A DNA stretch of 64,000 nucleotides from Anaerocolumna jejuensis DSM 15929 (GTDB lineage: Bacteria > Bacillota > Clostridia > Lachnospirales > Lachnospiraceae). Where the stretch lies: the NCBI RefSeq assembly GCF_900142215.1, contig NZ_FRAC01000032.1:16445-80444 (forward strand). The letters run 5' to 3'. Shown here piece after piece: positions 32,508-41,740 of the stretch (positions are counted from its first letter, which is position 1; each line of letters starts with the position of its first letter). Under the pieces are notes generated by a model. That model had not been told where the DNA came from and made no database searches. It saw only the letters and a list, made by a program, of their open reading frames with translations. A program made the position numbers and the translations under genes.

Positions 32508-32555
32508 ATCCAGCCGGTTAAGGGATAGTAGTATTCCTTAACCGGCTGGATTTTT
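32508..32555 (+). terminator. Terminator closing the nif cluster
   Basis: ATCCAGCCGGTTAAGG (32508-32523) pairs perfectly with CCTTAACCGGCTGGAT (32536-32551), followed by TTTTG. Confidence 0.9.
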
Positions 32556-32719
32556 GTTGTGGTCTGTTTCATTTTTTATAAATGTGTTTTTGGTTGTATA
32601 TGAATATCCTATCGTTTACAATAAAAAACTAGTATTTCTAATTTTTGAGAAAAAGTGTTAAACTGGTATCAGAAACAATGTTAAAAAATTCACTAACTAC
32701 AATGAGGGAGGAAACAAAA

Positions 32720-34078
32720 ATGAACCAAATTATTCAGTCACTGGTAGAACGTTCCAGAAAAGCGCAGCAAATTTTATACACTTATAATCAGGAAAAGACG
32801 GACGAAATCGTAGAAATGTTCGCAAGCGTTGTTTTCAATCATGCCGAACCGCTGGCAAGGATGGCTGTAGAAGAAAGCAGAATGGGCGTATACGAGGATA
32901 AGATTACGAAAAATAAGGAGAAAGCAAAAACAATCTGGAATTCGCTGAAAGGAAAGAAGTCCATAGGCATCATTGGAAGAGAGGAAGAGGCAGGGCTCAT
33001 TGAAATAGCAAAACCAATGGGAGTCATTGCAGCAGCAATGCCGTGCACCAATCCGATTATAACGCCCATGTGCAATGCTATGTTTGCTGTCAAATGCCAG
33101 AATACCATTATCGTAGCTCCTCACCCCCGCGGCAAAAAATGTGCTATGGCACTGGCAGAGCTTTATTATAAGGAATTAGACGGCATGGGAGTTCCAAGAG
33201 ATATCTTTCTGGTGGTGGAAGAGCCAACGATTGATTTGACCACGGAATTGATGTCAGCCTGCGATACGGTCATAGCAACCGGCGGTATGGGAGTTGTGAA
33301 ATCTGCCTATTCCAGTGGAAAACCCAGCTATGGGGTTGGACCTGGAAATGTCCAGGGGCTGATTGATGAAGGAATCGATTACAGGGCGGCAGCAGGCCGT
33401 ATGATAGCCAGCCGTATCTTTGATAATGGGATTCTCTGTACCAGTACCCAGAGTATCATTGCTCCTGAAAAGGATTATGAATCCGTTATCAAGGAATTTG
33501 TGGCTCAGGGTGCTTATTATATTGATGATCCGGCAGTGATTGCCAGTCTGTCAGAGGTGGTATTCCCAGGCGGCGTCATCAATAAAAACGTAGTTGGGCA
33601 GTCGGTTAAGACAATTGCGGGACTGGCTGGTATCTCCATTCCGGAGGGAACCAAGGTCATTATTGTTAAGCCGGAAAGACATGGCGCCGGTGTGGTATGG
33701 AGCAGGGAGAAGATGTGTCCCATGATGACGGCCTATAGCTATAAAACCTGGGAAGAGGCGGTTCAGATTGCTTATGATAACCTGCTGGTAGAAGGGGAGG
33801 GCCACACAGCAGATATCCAGTCTGACAATCAGGCACACATCGAATATGCAGGTGTGAAGCTGCCTGTAAGCCGCGTGGTGGTGAACCAGAGCTGCTCCGT
33901 CATGGCAGGAGGTGCTTTTGGAAATGCACTGAATCCCAGCGCAACTCTTGGCTGCGGAAGCTGGGGCAACAATGCCATCAGCGAGAACCTCTTCTATACC
34001 CATCTAATGAACAAGAGCCGCATCGCCTTTGTCAGGAAGAATTGGAAACAGCCGTCCGATGAGGAGATTTTTGCGTAG
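32720..34078 (+). CDS. sucD: CoA-acylating succinate semialdehyde dehydrogenase
   Basis: The 452-residue enzyme resembles Clostridium kluyveri SucD in length and sequence (MGVYEDKI, TPMCNAMFAVK, IIVAPHPRGKK, AYSSGKPSYGVGPGN, TLGCGSWGNNAISENL). It interconverts succinyl-CoA and succinate semialdehyde with NAD(P)H. The catalytic Cys240 is in FDNGILCTSTQS. ATG 32720 has GGGAGGAAACAAAA before it; the open frame extends 75 bases upstream without a ribosome site. A related CoA-acylating aldehyde dehydrogenase with another substrate cannot be excluded. Confidence 0.85.
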   Translation: MNQIIQSLVERSRKAQQILYTYNQEKTDEIVEMFASVVFNHAEPLARMAVEESRMGVYEDKITKNKEKAKTIWNSLKGKKSIGIIGREEEAGLIEIAKPMGVIAAAMPCTNPIITPMCNAMFAVKCQNTIIVAPHPRGKKCAMALAELYYKELDGMGVPRDIFLVVEEPTIDLTTELMSACDTVIATGGMGVVKSAYSSGKPSYGVGPGNVQGLIDEGIDYRAAAGRMIASRIFDNGILCTSTQSIIAPEKDYESVIKEFVAQGAYYIDDPAVIASLSEVVFPGGVINKNVVGQSVKTIAGLAGISIPEGTKVIIVKPERHGAGVVWSREKMCPMMTAYSYKTWEEAVQIAYDNLLVEGEGHTADIQSDNQAHIEYAGVKLPVSRVVVNQSCSVMAGGAFGNALNPSATLGCGSWGNNAISENLFYTHLMNKSRIAFVRKNWKQPSDEEIFA

Positions 34079-34145
34079 GAGAGCCGGTATAGGAAGGAAG
34101 TATTTTGTTTTTATGATGTAATTCTGCCGGGGAGGTTACATAAGT

Positions 34146-35462
34146 ATGGATTGGAAAGAGATATACCTATCAAGACTTAAAACGATGGAAGAAGCCGTAA
34201 AGCTTATAAAATCCGGTGACCGTGTGGTTATTGGCCATGCGGCAGGTGAACCGGTGAAGCTGGTTGATACAATGGTAGATTATGCAGTAATGGCTGACTT
34301 AAAAAATATTGAAATTTTCCAGCAGGTGGATATGGGGCACTCCCTTTACACCCAGCCTGGTATGGAACTGCATTTCAGAGAAAACAGCCTGTTTTTGGGA
34401 GCACGGACAAGAGACTGTGTGAACAGCGGGCGGGGAGATTTTACACCCTGCTATTTTTACCAGACTCCTTCTTTTTTCCGAAATGTGAAAAAGCCCGATG
34501 TGGTTTTGGCTACCCTATCCCTGCCTGATGAACATGGCTATTGCAGCTTTGGAGTATCCTGCGATTATACAAAGCCGGCAGCAGAAACAGAAGGGGCAAA
34601 GGTGATTGCCGTTGTCAATCCCAATATGCCAAGGACCTTAGGAGACAGCTTTATTCATGTGAGGGATATTGATGTGATTGTGGAGGACGATACTCCGATT
34701 CCGGAGCTTGGGCTTCCTCCCATCGGTGATGATGAGATGGCAATCGGAGAACACATTGCATCTTTGGTGAATGACGGTGATTGTTTACAGCTTGGAATTG
34801 GAGCCATTCCCGATGCCGTTTTAAAATTCCTTGGAAATAAGAAAAATCTTGGTATTCATTCTGAGGTAATTTCAGATGGGGTCATTGAGCTTTATGAGCA
34901 AGGGGTAATTAATTGCAGTGCAAAGAATTTTAACCGGGATAAAATGGTAGCATCATTTTTTATGGGAACCCGGAAGCTCTATGACTTTGCGGACGATAAT
35001 CCCGGCCTGTACATAGCACCGGTGGATTATGTCAATCATCCTGCAATCATTGGAAAAAATGATAATCTGGTATCCATTAATTCGTCGATGGAAGTAAATC
35101 TTATGGGAGAGGCCTGTTCCGAGGCCAAGGGACTGGAACAGATTTCCGGAATCGGCGGGCAGGTTGACTTTATCCGTGGAGCCGCCTTTTCCAGGGGCGG
35201 AAGATCCATTTTAGCGTTTCCTGCCACGGCCGAAGAGGGAACCATTTCAAAGATTGTGCCATTCCTGACCCAGGGAGCCACAGTAACAGCTTCCAGAACG
35301 GATGTGGATTATATCGTTACAGAATATGGGATCGCGAAAATGAAAGGTAATACTTTACGGGAAAGAGCACATCAGTTAATCCGCATTGCAGCACCTCAGT
35401 TTAAGGATGGTTTGGCGGAGGAATTTGAAAGACGTTTTGCTGAAAAATATCAGGAGGTGTAG
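34146..35462 (+). CDS. cat2: 4-hydroxybutyrate CoA-transferase (Cat2/AbfT-like)
   Basis: The 438-residue family I CoA-transferase moves CoA from acetyl-CoA or butyryl-CoA to a hydroxy acid such as 4-hydroxybutyrate. It follows C. kluyveri Cat2 closely: GRGDFTPCYFYQTPSFF, SFGVSCDYTKPAAE, MPRTLGDSFIHV, LQLGIGAIPDAVL, the catalytic Glu240 in HSEVISDGVIEL, and SGIGGQVDFIRGA. It lies 67 bp after sucD behind GGGGAGGTTACATAAGT. A shortened copy follows directly. Confidence 0.9.
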   Translation: MDWKEIYLSRLKTMEEAVKLIKSGDRVVIGHAAGEPVKLVDTMVDYAVMADLKNIEIFQQVDMGHSLYTQPGMELHFRENSLFLGARTRDCVNSGRGDFTPCYFYQTPSFFRNVKKPDVVLATLSLPDEHGYCSFGVSCDYTKPAAETEGAKVIAVVNPNMPRTLGDSFIHVRDIDVIVEDDTPIPELGLPPIGDDEMAIGEHIASLVNDGDCLQLGIGAIPDAVLKFLGNKKNLGIHSEVISDGVIELYEQGVINCSAKNFNRDKMVASFFMGTRKLYDFADDNPGLYIAPVDYVNHPAIIGKNDNLVSINSSMEVNLMGEACSEAKGLEQISGIGGQVDFIRGAAFSRGGRSILAFPATAEEGTISKIVPFLTQGATVTASRTDVDYIVTEYGIAKMKGNTLRERAHQLIRIAAPQFKDGLAEEFERRFAEKYQEV

Positions 35463-35466
35463 CTTT

Positions 35467-35874
35467 GTGGATTGGAAAAAAATCTATGATTCAAAGGTGA
35501 AATCCCCTCAGGAGGCCGTAAAAATCATTCATTCCGGGGATAGGGTGCTAATTGCTCATGCGGCGGCAGAACCAGATACGCTTGTGAGTGCAATGGTTGA
35601 ATATGCGGCTGGGCAGAATTTAAAAAATATCAATATTGTTCAGCAGCATGATATGGGAGCCTGTCGGTTTTTTGAACCCTCCTTTCTGACGGAGGGTACG
35701 GCGGTTACTACCAGCAGAAACGATGTGGATTATATCGTAACGGAATATGGAATTGCCCATTTAAAAGGAAAATGCTTAAGGGAACGGGCCAGGGAACTAA
35801 TAAAGATTGCCGCACCAGCCTTTCGGGAAGAATTATCTGGAGAATTTTTAAAACGCTTTGGAAAAGATTTCTGA
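35467..35874 (+). pseudogene. Internally deleted CoA-transferase, in-frame remnant
   Basis: The 135-residue frame joins two ends of a Cat2-like protein. Residues 1 to about 72 (VDWKKIYDSKVKSPQEAV to QQHDMGACRFFEPS) match the start of the preceding gene; the rest (LTEGTAVTTSRNDVDYIVTEYG to FLKRFGKDF) matches its last 65 residues. About 300 central residues, including the catalytic glutamate, are missing, yet the frame is intact. GTG at 35467 has AGGAGGTG at ideal spacing, 4 bp after the full gene. It is probably a tandem duplicate reduced by deletion; a retained small regulatory or stabilising subunit is the alternative. Confidence 0.75.
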
Positions 35875-35915
35875 TCGGCAGGAAACACTTAAGATTGTAT
35901 GAAAGAAGTGGGGAT

Positions 35916-36806
35916 ATGACAGCTAATTTTGAGCATTATAAAGTCTTTTACTATGTAGCCAAATACAAAAATTTCACCAGAGCGGCCAATGCCTTGGTAA
36001 CGAGCCAGCCATCCGTTACATATTGTATGCAGAATCTTGAGAGTATGTTAGGATGCAAGCTGTTTATACGATCCAGAAAAGGTGTTACTTTGACAGCCGA
36101 AGGAGAACTTCTTTACAGCTTTGTGGCCCCTGCCTGCAAACAACTGATGCAGGGGGAGGAAAAGCTGAGAGAATTAATGGGAGAGCAGCATGACCGTATC
36201 AATGTAGGGGCAACCCAGATGGCTATGCGGTCTTATCTGGTGGAAAAACTAAAGATATTCCAGGAGGAGTATCCTCAGGTTAAGCTTAATATCTTCAATT
36301 ATAATACGGAGCCGACACTAAGTGAGCTGAAAGCCGGAAAGATAGATCTGGCTATTGTTACCACTCCTATTGATTATGAAAAGAGACTGAAGGTAGTTGA
36401 AGTCAAATCCTTTAAGAGCATACTGGTGGGAGGCCAAATATATAAGGAATATGGGGAGCGGAAAATGTTTCTTTCAGAAGTCGTGAAACTTCCTCTGATC
36501 ACCATGTCCAGTACCAGCACCACCTTTGGCTTTCTTCAGGAATTTTACCGTTCCTGCAGTCTTACCATGCAGCCGGCCATTGAGGTCGCCACCATGGATC
36601 TCATTATTCCGGTTATCCGAAAGAATCTTGGGATTGGATTTGTTCCGGAGGAGTTTGCCGGACCATTTCTTAAAGCGAAGGAAATTCTGGAAATAAAGCT
36701 TCATGAACAGATTCCGGAGCGTAAAATCTGCATTGTCAGTGATAACAACAGACCCTTAAGCGTAGTAGCCAAAGAACTGCAAAACATGCTGGAAGGTAAG
36801 AACTAA
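35916..36806 (+). CDS. LysR-family transcriptional regulator
   Basis: A 296-residue LysR protein: N-terminal winged helix with FYYVAKYKNFTRAANALVTSQPSVTYCMQNLE (in part: NFTRAANAL, SQPSVTYCM) and a C-terminal effector domain (INVGATQMAMRSYLVEKLK, LAIVTTPIDYEKRL). It sits in line between the CoA-transferase remnant and larA, so it probably controls this operon in response to an organic acid. ATG 35916 follows GAAGTGGGGAT; the open frame upstream overlaps the previous gene and is not used. Confidence 0.9.
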   Translation: MTANFEHYKVFYYVAKYKNFTRAANALVTSQPSVTYCMQNLESMLGCKLFIRSRKGVTLTAEGELLYSFVAPACKQLMQGEEKLRELMGEQHDRINVGATQMAMRSYLVEKLKIFQEEYPQVKLNIFNYNTEPTLSELKAGKIDLAIVTTPIDYEKRLKVVEVKSFKSILVGGQIYKEYGERKMFLSEVVKLPLITMSSTSTTFGFLQEFYRSCSLTMQPAIEVATMDLIIPVIRKNLGIGFVPEEFAGPFLKAKEILEIKLHEQIPERKICIVSDNNRPLSVVAKELQNMLEGKN

Positions 36807-36916
36807 ACCAGCCAAGGGTCTTAAATACCGTCCTCACCCACTGCTTCAGAAGGTGGTGCCGGGCGAAAAGCCGGTGTATCAATACAATGGATACTCAATA
36901 AGGAGGAGTAAGAAAT
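36807..36916 (+). promoter_or_regulatory. Structured leader upstream of larA
   Basis: Three small stems can be drawn: CACCCACTGCTTC/GAAGGTGGTG (about 36836-36859), CCGG/CCGG around GCGAAAAG (about 36861-36874), and TATC/GATA (about 36877-36893). It may hold the LysR site, or be a leader RNA. I could not match it to a known riboswitch class. Confidence 0.3.
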
Positions 36917-38212
36917 ATGGCGGTTGTGGAACTGCCCTTCGGAAGGGAAAAAATCAATGTGAATATTCCTGACAGCAGGTTAAACGGGCTTCTTATTTCA
37001 GGGGCTCACAGCTATCAGGCAGATGGGGAGGAAGAGGAACTGGTCCGAAAAGCCATGGAACACCCCATACATTCCCCAAGGCTTAAGGAACTGGTTAAGG
37101 GAAAGAAAAGTATTGTCATGATTGCCAGCGACCACACCCGGCCGGTTCCAAGCCGGGTGATAACACCTGCAATCATAGAGGAAATCAAGGAAGGAAATCC
37201 CCAGGCCCAGCTTACAATCCTAATAGCCACCGGATTTCATAGATCCACCACCAGGGAGGAATTAATTGATAAGTTCGGACGGGAAATTGTTGACAGGACG
37301 GATGTTCGTTTTGTTGTTCATGAAAGCCGGAAGGAAGAGGATATGGTTTTCATAGGCACCCTTCCTTCGGGAGGAAGGCTTTTGATAAACCGGATAGCGG
37401 CAGAGGCAGATGTCCTTTTTTCAGAAGGCTTTATAGAGCCTCATTTCTTTGCAGGCTTTTCCGGCGGAAGAAAAAGCGTGCTGCCGGGAGTCTCAAGCGG
37501 GGTGACAGTCATGGCAAACCATTGCTCGGAGTTTATTGACAGCCCATTTGCAAGAACCGGTATTCTGGAGGGAAATCCCATACATAGGGATATGGTATAC
37601 GCCGCCGGGAAGGCAAAGCTGTCTTTTATCGTCAATGTAGTACTGGATGAAAACAAAAAAGTGATAAAGGCCTATGCAGGCCATTTTGACGAGGCTCATA
37701 AGGAAGGCTGCAGATTTGTGGACCAGCTCTCAGGAGTAGATGCCATTCCGGCGGATATTGTCATTTCTACCAATGGCGGATATCCCCTGGATCAGAATAT
37801 ATACCAGGCGGTAAAAGGCATGACGGCAGCGGAGGCCACCTGCAATCCCGGGGGTGTCATCATTATGGCAGCAAGCTGCAGCGACGGACATGGAGGCCAG
37901 TCCCTTTATGATACCTTTGCAAGGGGAGAAGATAAAAATGCAATCATGAAACGGTTTCTTGACACGCCTCGGGATAAAACCGTACCGGATCAGTGGGAGG
38001 CGCAGATTTTGTGCAGAATCCTTTTGAAATATAAGGTGATAATGGTTACACAGGCTCCCAGGGAAATGATTTGTAATATGCAGATGGATTATGCAGACAG
38101 CGTAGAGGAGGCAATTTCTATGGCAGATCATTATCTTGGCAAGACTGACGGGAAAATCACGGTCATTCCCGACGGGGTTTCCGTTATTGTCAGGAAAAGA
38201 CGGCTTTCGTAA
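36917..38212 (+). CDS. larA: LarA-family (DUF2088) 2-hydroxyacid racemase
   Basis: The 431-residue protein matches nickel-pincer lactate racemase. Key positions agree with Lactobacillus LarA: Asp72-His73-Arg75 (SDHTRPVP), His108 (ATGFHRS), His176 (EPHFFAGFSGGRKS), Lys186 and His202. It should interconvert enantiomers of lactate or another 2-hydroxy acid, which suits the GlcD/Etf dehydrogenase downstream. The pincer cofactor genes larB, larC and larE are not in this window, so they must be elsewhere if it is active. Confidence 0.88.
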   Translation: MAVVELPFGREKINVNIPDSRLNGLLISGAHSYQADGEEEELVRKAMEHPIHSPRLKELVKGKKSIVMIASDHTRPVPSRVITPAIIEEIKEGNPQAQLTILIATGFHRSTTREELIDKFGREIVDRTDVRFVVHESRKEEDMVFIGTLPSGGRLLINRIAAEADVLFSEGFIEPHFFAGFSGGRKSVLPGVSSGVTVMANHCSEFIDSPFARTGILEGNPIHRDMVYAAGKAKLSFIVNVVLDENKKVIKAYAGHFDEAHKEGCRFVDQLSGVDAIPADIVISTNGGYPLDQNIYQAVKGMTAAEATCNPGGVIIMAASCSDGHGGQSLYDTFARGEDKNAIMKRFLDTPRDKTVPDQWEAQILCRILLKYKVIMVTQAPREMICNMQMDYADSVEEAISMADHYLGKTDGKITVIPDGVSVIVRKRRLS

Positions 38213-38277
38213 ATTGCCGCCTGGATGCCTGGCTTTCAAAATGCGGAGGCGGATTTAATAAGAAAAGGAGAAAAGGA

Positions 38278-39066
38278 ATGAAGATTCTTGTTTGTATCAA
38301 GCAGGTACCTGACAGCAATAAGGTCGAAGTGGATCCTGTTACAGGAGTGTTAAAAAGAAACGGAGCGGCTTCAAAGATGAATCCCTATGATTTGTATGCC
38401 ATTGAAACTGCCCTTTGGATGAAAGAGAAAGCGGGAGGTAGTGTCGATGTTATTTCCATGGGACCTCCCCAGGCCATGCAGGTAATAAAAGAAGCGTTTT
38501 CCATGGGAGCAGACAGGGGAACACTTTTGTCAGACAGACGTTTTGGAGGAGCTGATGTTCTCGCAACCAGCTATACCCTGGCACAGGGAATTAAGGCAAT
38601 GGGAGAGTATGACTTGATTCTTTGCGGTAAGCAGACTACAGATGGGGACACCGCGCAGGTAGGTCCGGAAATATCGGAATGGCTGGACCTTCCAAGTGTA
38701 TCCAATGTTGTGAGAATCCGAAAGCTTGAAGAAGATGGAATTACAGTAGATATGGATCTTCCCGATGAGGTAGAGGTGGCTAAAGTAAAATTTCCATGCC
38801 TTTTAGCAGTGGAGAAGGATATCTTTCAGCCAAGACTCCCTTCCTATGTAAAAAAATCAGAGACGAAGGACAGAGAGATTCAAGTCCTTACCCTTGATGA
38901 TATGAAGGATAAGGACGAAATGAATTACGGCCTGAACGGATCACCCACTCAGGTACAGAAGATATTCCCTCCGGAAACAAACGATAAAAAGGAAGTATGG
39001 GATGAATCAGGAGAGGTGCTTGCAAAAAAGCTGTTTAACAAAATTGAGGAGCTGAAATTTGTTTAG
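38278..39066 (+). CDS. etfB: Electron transfer flavoprotein beta subunit (LctB-like)
   Basis: The 262-residue EtfB begins MKILVCIKQVPDSNKVEVDP and contains CGKQTTDGDTAQVGPEISEWL, the FAD/AMP-site motif. With EtfA and the GlcD-type protein it forms the arrangement of the Acetobacterium woodii LctBCD complex, which oxidises lactate with NAD+ by confurcating electrons with reduced ferredoxin. Start ATG 38278 behind AAAAGGAGAAAAGGA. Confidence 0.92.
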   Translation: MKILVCIKQVPDSNKVEVDPVTGVLKRNGAASKMNPYDLYAIETALWMKEKAGGSVDVISMGPPQAMQVIKEAFSMGADRGTLLSDRRFGGADVLATSYTLAQGIKAMGEYDLILCGKQTTDGDTAQVGPEISEWLDLPSVSNVVRIRKLEEDGITVDMDLPDEVEVAKVKFPCLLAVEKDIFQPRLPSYVKKSETKDREIQVLTLDDMKDKDEMNYGLNGSPTQVQKIFPPETNDKKEVWDESGEVLAKKLFNKIEELKFV

Positions 39067-39077
39067 GAGGTGAAAAT

Positions 39078-40292
39078 ATGGCAAGGTTAATCGTAAATCA
39101 GGAGAGAATTCCTGACAATCAGGAGCTGATAAAAATCTGTCCCTTTGGGGCAATGGAGGAGCAGGGTGGAAAGGTTATCATAAATGCTGCCTGCAAGATG
39201 TGCCGCCTTTGTGTAAAGAAGGGTCCTAAGGGCGCAGTAGAGTATATGGAGGACGTAAAAAAGAATGAGATTAACAAAGACGAATGGAAGGGAATTGCTG
39301 TTTATGCAGACCATGTAGATGGTACCATTCATCCGGTTACCTTTGAATTGATTGGAAAGGCAAAGGAGATGTCAGCTGTTACCGGGCAAGAGGTATATGT
39401 ACTGTTCATGGGAAAGGATATCAGGGAAAAAAGTGAGGAACTCCTCCATTACGGAGCTGACAAAGTCTTCGTTTATGACAAGGAGGAGCTGGCACGTTTT
39501 AAGATAGAGCCCTATACGGCAGTCTTTGAAGCTTTTATCAAAAAAGTCAAGCCCTCCTCCATTCTGGTAGGAGCAACCACTGTAGGGCGTCAGCTTGCGC
39601 CAAGAGTGGCTGCCAGAATGAAAACCGGTCTCACTGCGGACTGTACCATTCTGGAAATGAATGAAAATACGGACTTATCCCAGATCCGGCCGGCCTTTGG
39701 CGGCAACATTATGGCTCATATCAAGACTCCAAACCATCGTCCTCAGATTGCTACGGTCCGGTATAAGATAATGAATGCCCCAGTCCGCTCGGAGTCAAAA
39801 TCAGGGGAAATCGTGGTTTGTGATATTAAGAAAGAAAAGCTTTCCTGTTACGTGGACGTCATTGATATTCTGCCAAAGGAAAAGGAGACCTTCATTGAGA
39901 ATTCCGACGTTCTGGTTGTTGCAGGAAGAGGAGTGAAAAAAGAAGAGGATTTAAGGCTGCTCCGGGAGCTGGCAGAGCTTCTGGGAGGTCAGGTGGCATG
40001 CACCAGACCAATGGTTGAGTCCGGCTGGCTGGATGCGAAATACCAGGTTGGCTTAAGCGGCCGTACTGTCAGACCAAAGCTTATCATCACCTGCGGAGTT
40101 TCCGGCGCCATTCAGTTTGTGGCTGGCATGGACCATTCGGATACCATATTTGCAATCAACAACGATCCAAAGGCACCGATCTTTAAATCAGCTCATTATT
40201 GTCTGATAGGTGACCTCTATGAAATTCTCCCTAAACTGATTGCAAGGATAAAAGAGAAGGAAGGTGTAGAAGCATGGGATATAAGAAAATAG
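39078..40292 (+). CDS. etfA: Electron transfer flavoprotein alpha subunit with ferredoxin domain (LctC-like)
   Basis: The 404-residue protein has an N-terminal ferredoxin module with Cys21, Cys39, Cys42 and Cys45 (CPFGA, ACKMCRLCVKKGP), enough for one [4Fe-4S] cluster, followed by the EtfA core (VGATTVGRQLAPRVAARM, GGNIMAHI) and the FAD site VGLSGRTVRPKLIITCGVSGAIQF (in part). Such N-terminal clusters mark bifurcating or ferredoxin-linked Etf proteins. It starts 11 bp after etfB and overlaps the dehydrogenase gene by 19 bp. Confidence 0.93.
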   Translation: MARLIVNQERIPDNQELIKICPFGAMEEQGGKVIINAACKMCRLCVKKGPKGAVEYMEDVKKNEINKDEWKGIAVYADHVDGTIHPVTFELIGKAKEMSAVTGQEVYVLFMGKDIREKSEELLHYGADKVFVYDKEELARFKIEPYTAVFEAFIKKVKPSSILVGATTVGRQLAPRVAARMKTGLTADCTILEMNENTDLSQIRPAFGGNIMAHIKTPNHRPQIATVRYKIMNAPVRSESKSGEIVVCDIKKEKLSCYVDVIDILPKEKETFIENSDVLVVAGRGVKKEEDLRLLRELAELLGGQVACTRPMVESGWLDAKYQVGLSGRTVRPKLIITCGVSGAIQFVAGMDHSDTIFAINNDPKAPIFKSAHYCLIGDLYEILPKLIARIKEKEGVEAWDIRK

Positions 40293-41677
40293 ATAAAGAT
40301 GATATTGCTTACATAAAAAATATTATTCAGGATGAGGAGCGTATCCTGACAGGGGATTTTATTAAGGAGGAGTACAGCCATGATGAATTAAGCGGTATCA
40401 GCAGCTATCCTGATATCGTAGTGAAAGCAAAATCAGCAGAAGAGATATCTGAAATTATGAAGTATGCTTACAAAAATGTCATACCCGTGACTCCAAGGGG
40501 GGCCGGTACCGGTCTGGTGGGCTCCTCCGTAGCAATGGAACACGGAATTATGATAGATACCGCGTTAATGAACCAGGTGCTTGAACTGGATGAGGATAAT
40601 CTGACAATTACGGTGGAACCGGGTGTTCTGCTTATGGAGCTTTCCGCTTATGTGGAAGAGCATGACCTGTTTTACCCGCCGGATCCAGGCGAAAAATCTG
40701 CGACCATTGGGGGCAATATCAGTACAAATGCAGGAGGCATGCGTGCCGTGAAATATGGAGTAACCCGTGATTATGTAAGGGGTCTGGAAGTCGTTCTTCC
40801 CAGTGGTGAGATTACGGAATTCGGAGGTAAGGTCGTAAAAATAAGTTCCGGGTATGCTCTTAAGGATTTAATGATCGGAGCTGAGGGAACGCTCGGTTTT
40901 ATCACAAAGGCCACGTTAAAACTGATTCCCCGCCCCAAGATAGTGATCAGCCTGCTGATTCCGTTCCCTACCCTGGAGCATGCCATTAATACGGTGCCGT
41001 TAATTGTCAAGTCAAAGACCATTCCCACAGCCATTGAATTCATGCAGCGGGAAGTTATCATTGATGCAGAGCAGTATTTAGGAAAGGCATTTCCGGATAA
41101 ACAGTCAGATGCTTATCTGCTCTTAAAATTTGATGGAAACTCGGTGGAAGAAATCGAAAAGGCATATGACAGTATTGCAAAACTTTGCCTGGAGCAGGGA
41201 GCCTTGGATGTCCTGATTTCTGATACCGAGGAGAGAGAGGATTCCATATGGAAGGCAAGGGGAGCATTTTTGGAAGCAATCAAGGGCTCTACCACCTACA
41301 TGGATGAGGTTGATATGGTAGTTCCAAGGAGCTCAGTCAATGAAATGGTCACCTATCTCCACAGTCTCCAAAAAGAGTGTGGTATAAGAATCAAGAGCTT
41401 TGGACACGCAGGGGATGGGAATCTACATGCCTATATGCTGAAAGATGATTTAAGCGAGGAGGAATGGGTAAAACGCATGAATGAAGCTATGGAAAAAGTG
41501 TATAAAAAGACCAAGAAGCTGGGAGGCCAGGTTTCCGGAGAACATGGCATCGGATTTGCAAAGAAGCCTTATCTGCGGGAATCTCTCCCCCAGGTGAATC
41601 TAAGCCTGATGAATGGTATTAAAAAGGTATTTGATCCTGAAAATATATTAAATCCTCACAAAATCGCCCAAATGTGA
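40274..41677 (+). CDS. lctD: FAD-linked 2-hydroxyacid (lactate) dehydrogenase, GlcD/LctD type
   Basis: The 467-residue flavoprotein has the PCMH FAD-binding domain (VTPRGAGTGLVGSSVAMEHG, PDPGEKSATIGGNISTNAGG, MIGAEGTLGFITKATLKLIP, each in part) and the GlcD C-terminal domain with SFGHAGDGNLHAYML and SGEHGIGFAKKP. It takes electrons from D-lactate or a similar 2-hydroxy acid and passes them to the EtfAB complex. Last gene of the operon; a terminator follows. Substrate could also be 2-hydroxybutyrate or 2-hydroxyglutarate given the sucD/cat2 genes upstream. Confidence 0.9.
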   Translation: MGYKKIDKDDIAYIKNIIQDEERILTGDFIKEEYSHDELSGISSYPDIVVKAKSAEEISEIMKYAYKNVIPVTPRGAGTGLVGSSVAMEHGIMIDTALMNQVLELDEDNLTITVEPGVLLMELSAYVEEHDLFYPPDPGEKSATIGGNISTNAGGMRAVKYGVTRDYVRGLEVVLPSGEITEFGGKVVKISSGYALKDLMIGAEGTLGFITKATLKLIPRPKIVISLLIPFPTLEHAINTVPLIVKSKTIPTAIEFMQREVIIDAEQYLGKAFPDKQSDAYLLLKFDGNSVEEIEKAYDSIAKLCLEQGALDVLISDTEEREDSIWKARGAFLEAIKGSTTYMDEVDMVVPRSSVNEMVTYLHSLQKECGIRIKSFGHAGDGNLHAYMLKDDLSEEEWVKRMNEAMEKVYKKTKKLGGQVSGEHGIGFAKKPYLRESLPQVNLSLMNGIKKVFDPENILNPHKIAQM

Positions 41678-41687
41678 CAGAATAAAA

Positions 41688-41718
41688 TATGTCCGGCTGT
41701 TCAGCGCAGCCGGACATA
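41688..41718. terminator. Bidirectional-type terminator between convergent genes
   Basis: TATGTCCGGCTG pairs perfectly with CAGCCGGACATA around a 7-nt loop, 10 bases after lctD and 22 before the end of the GH4 gene. The T run is weak. Confidence 0.75.
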
Positions 41719-41740
41719 CTGGTCTATCAGTGAGTGCCCG

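Noticed and set aside
36807..36916. NiCo riboswitch before larA
   Set aside because: Stems are present but the conserved NiCo core sequence was not found.
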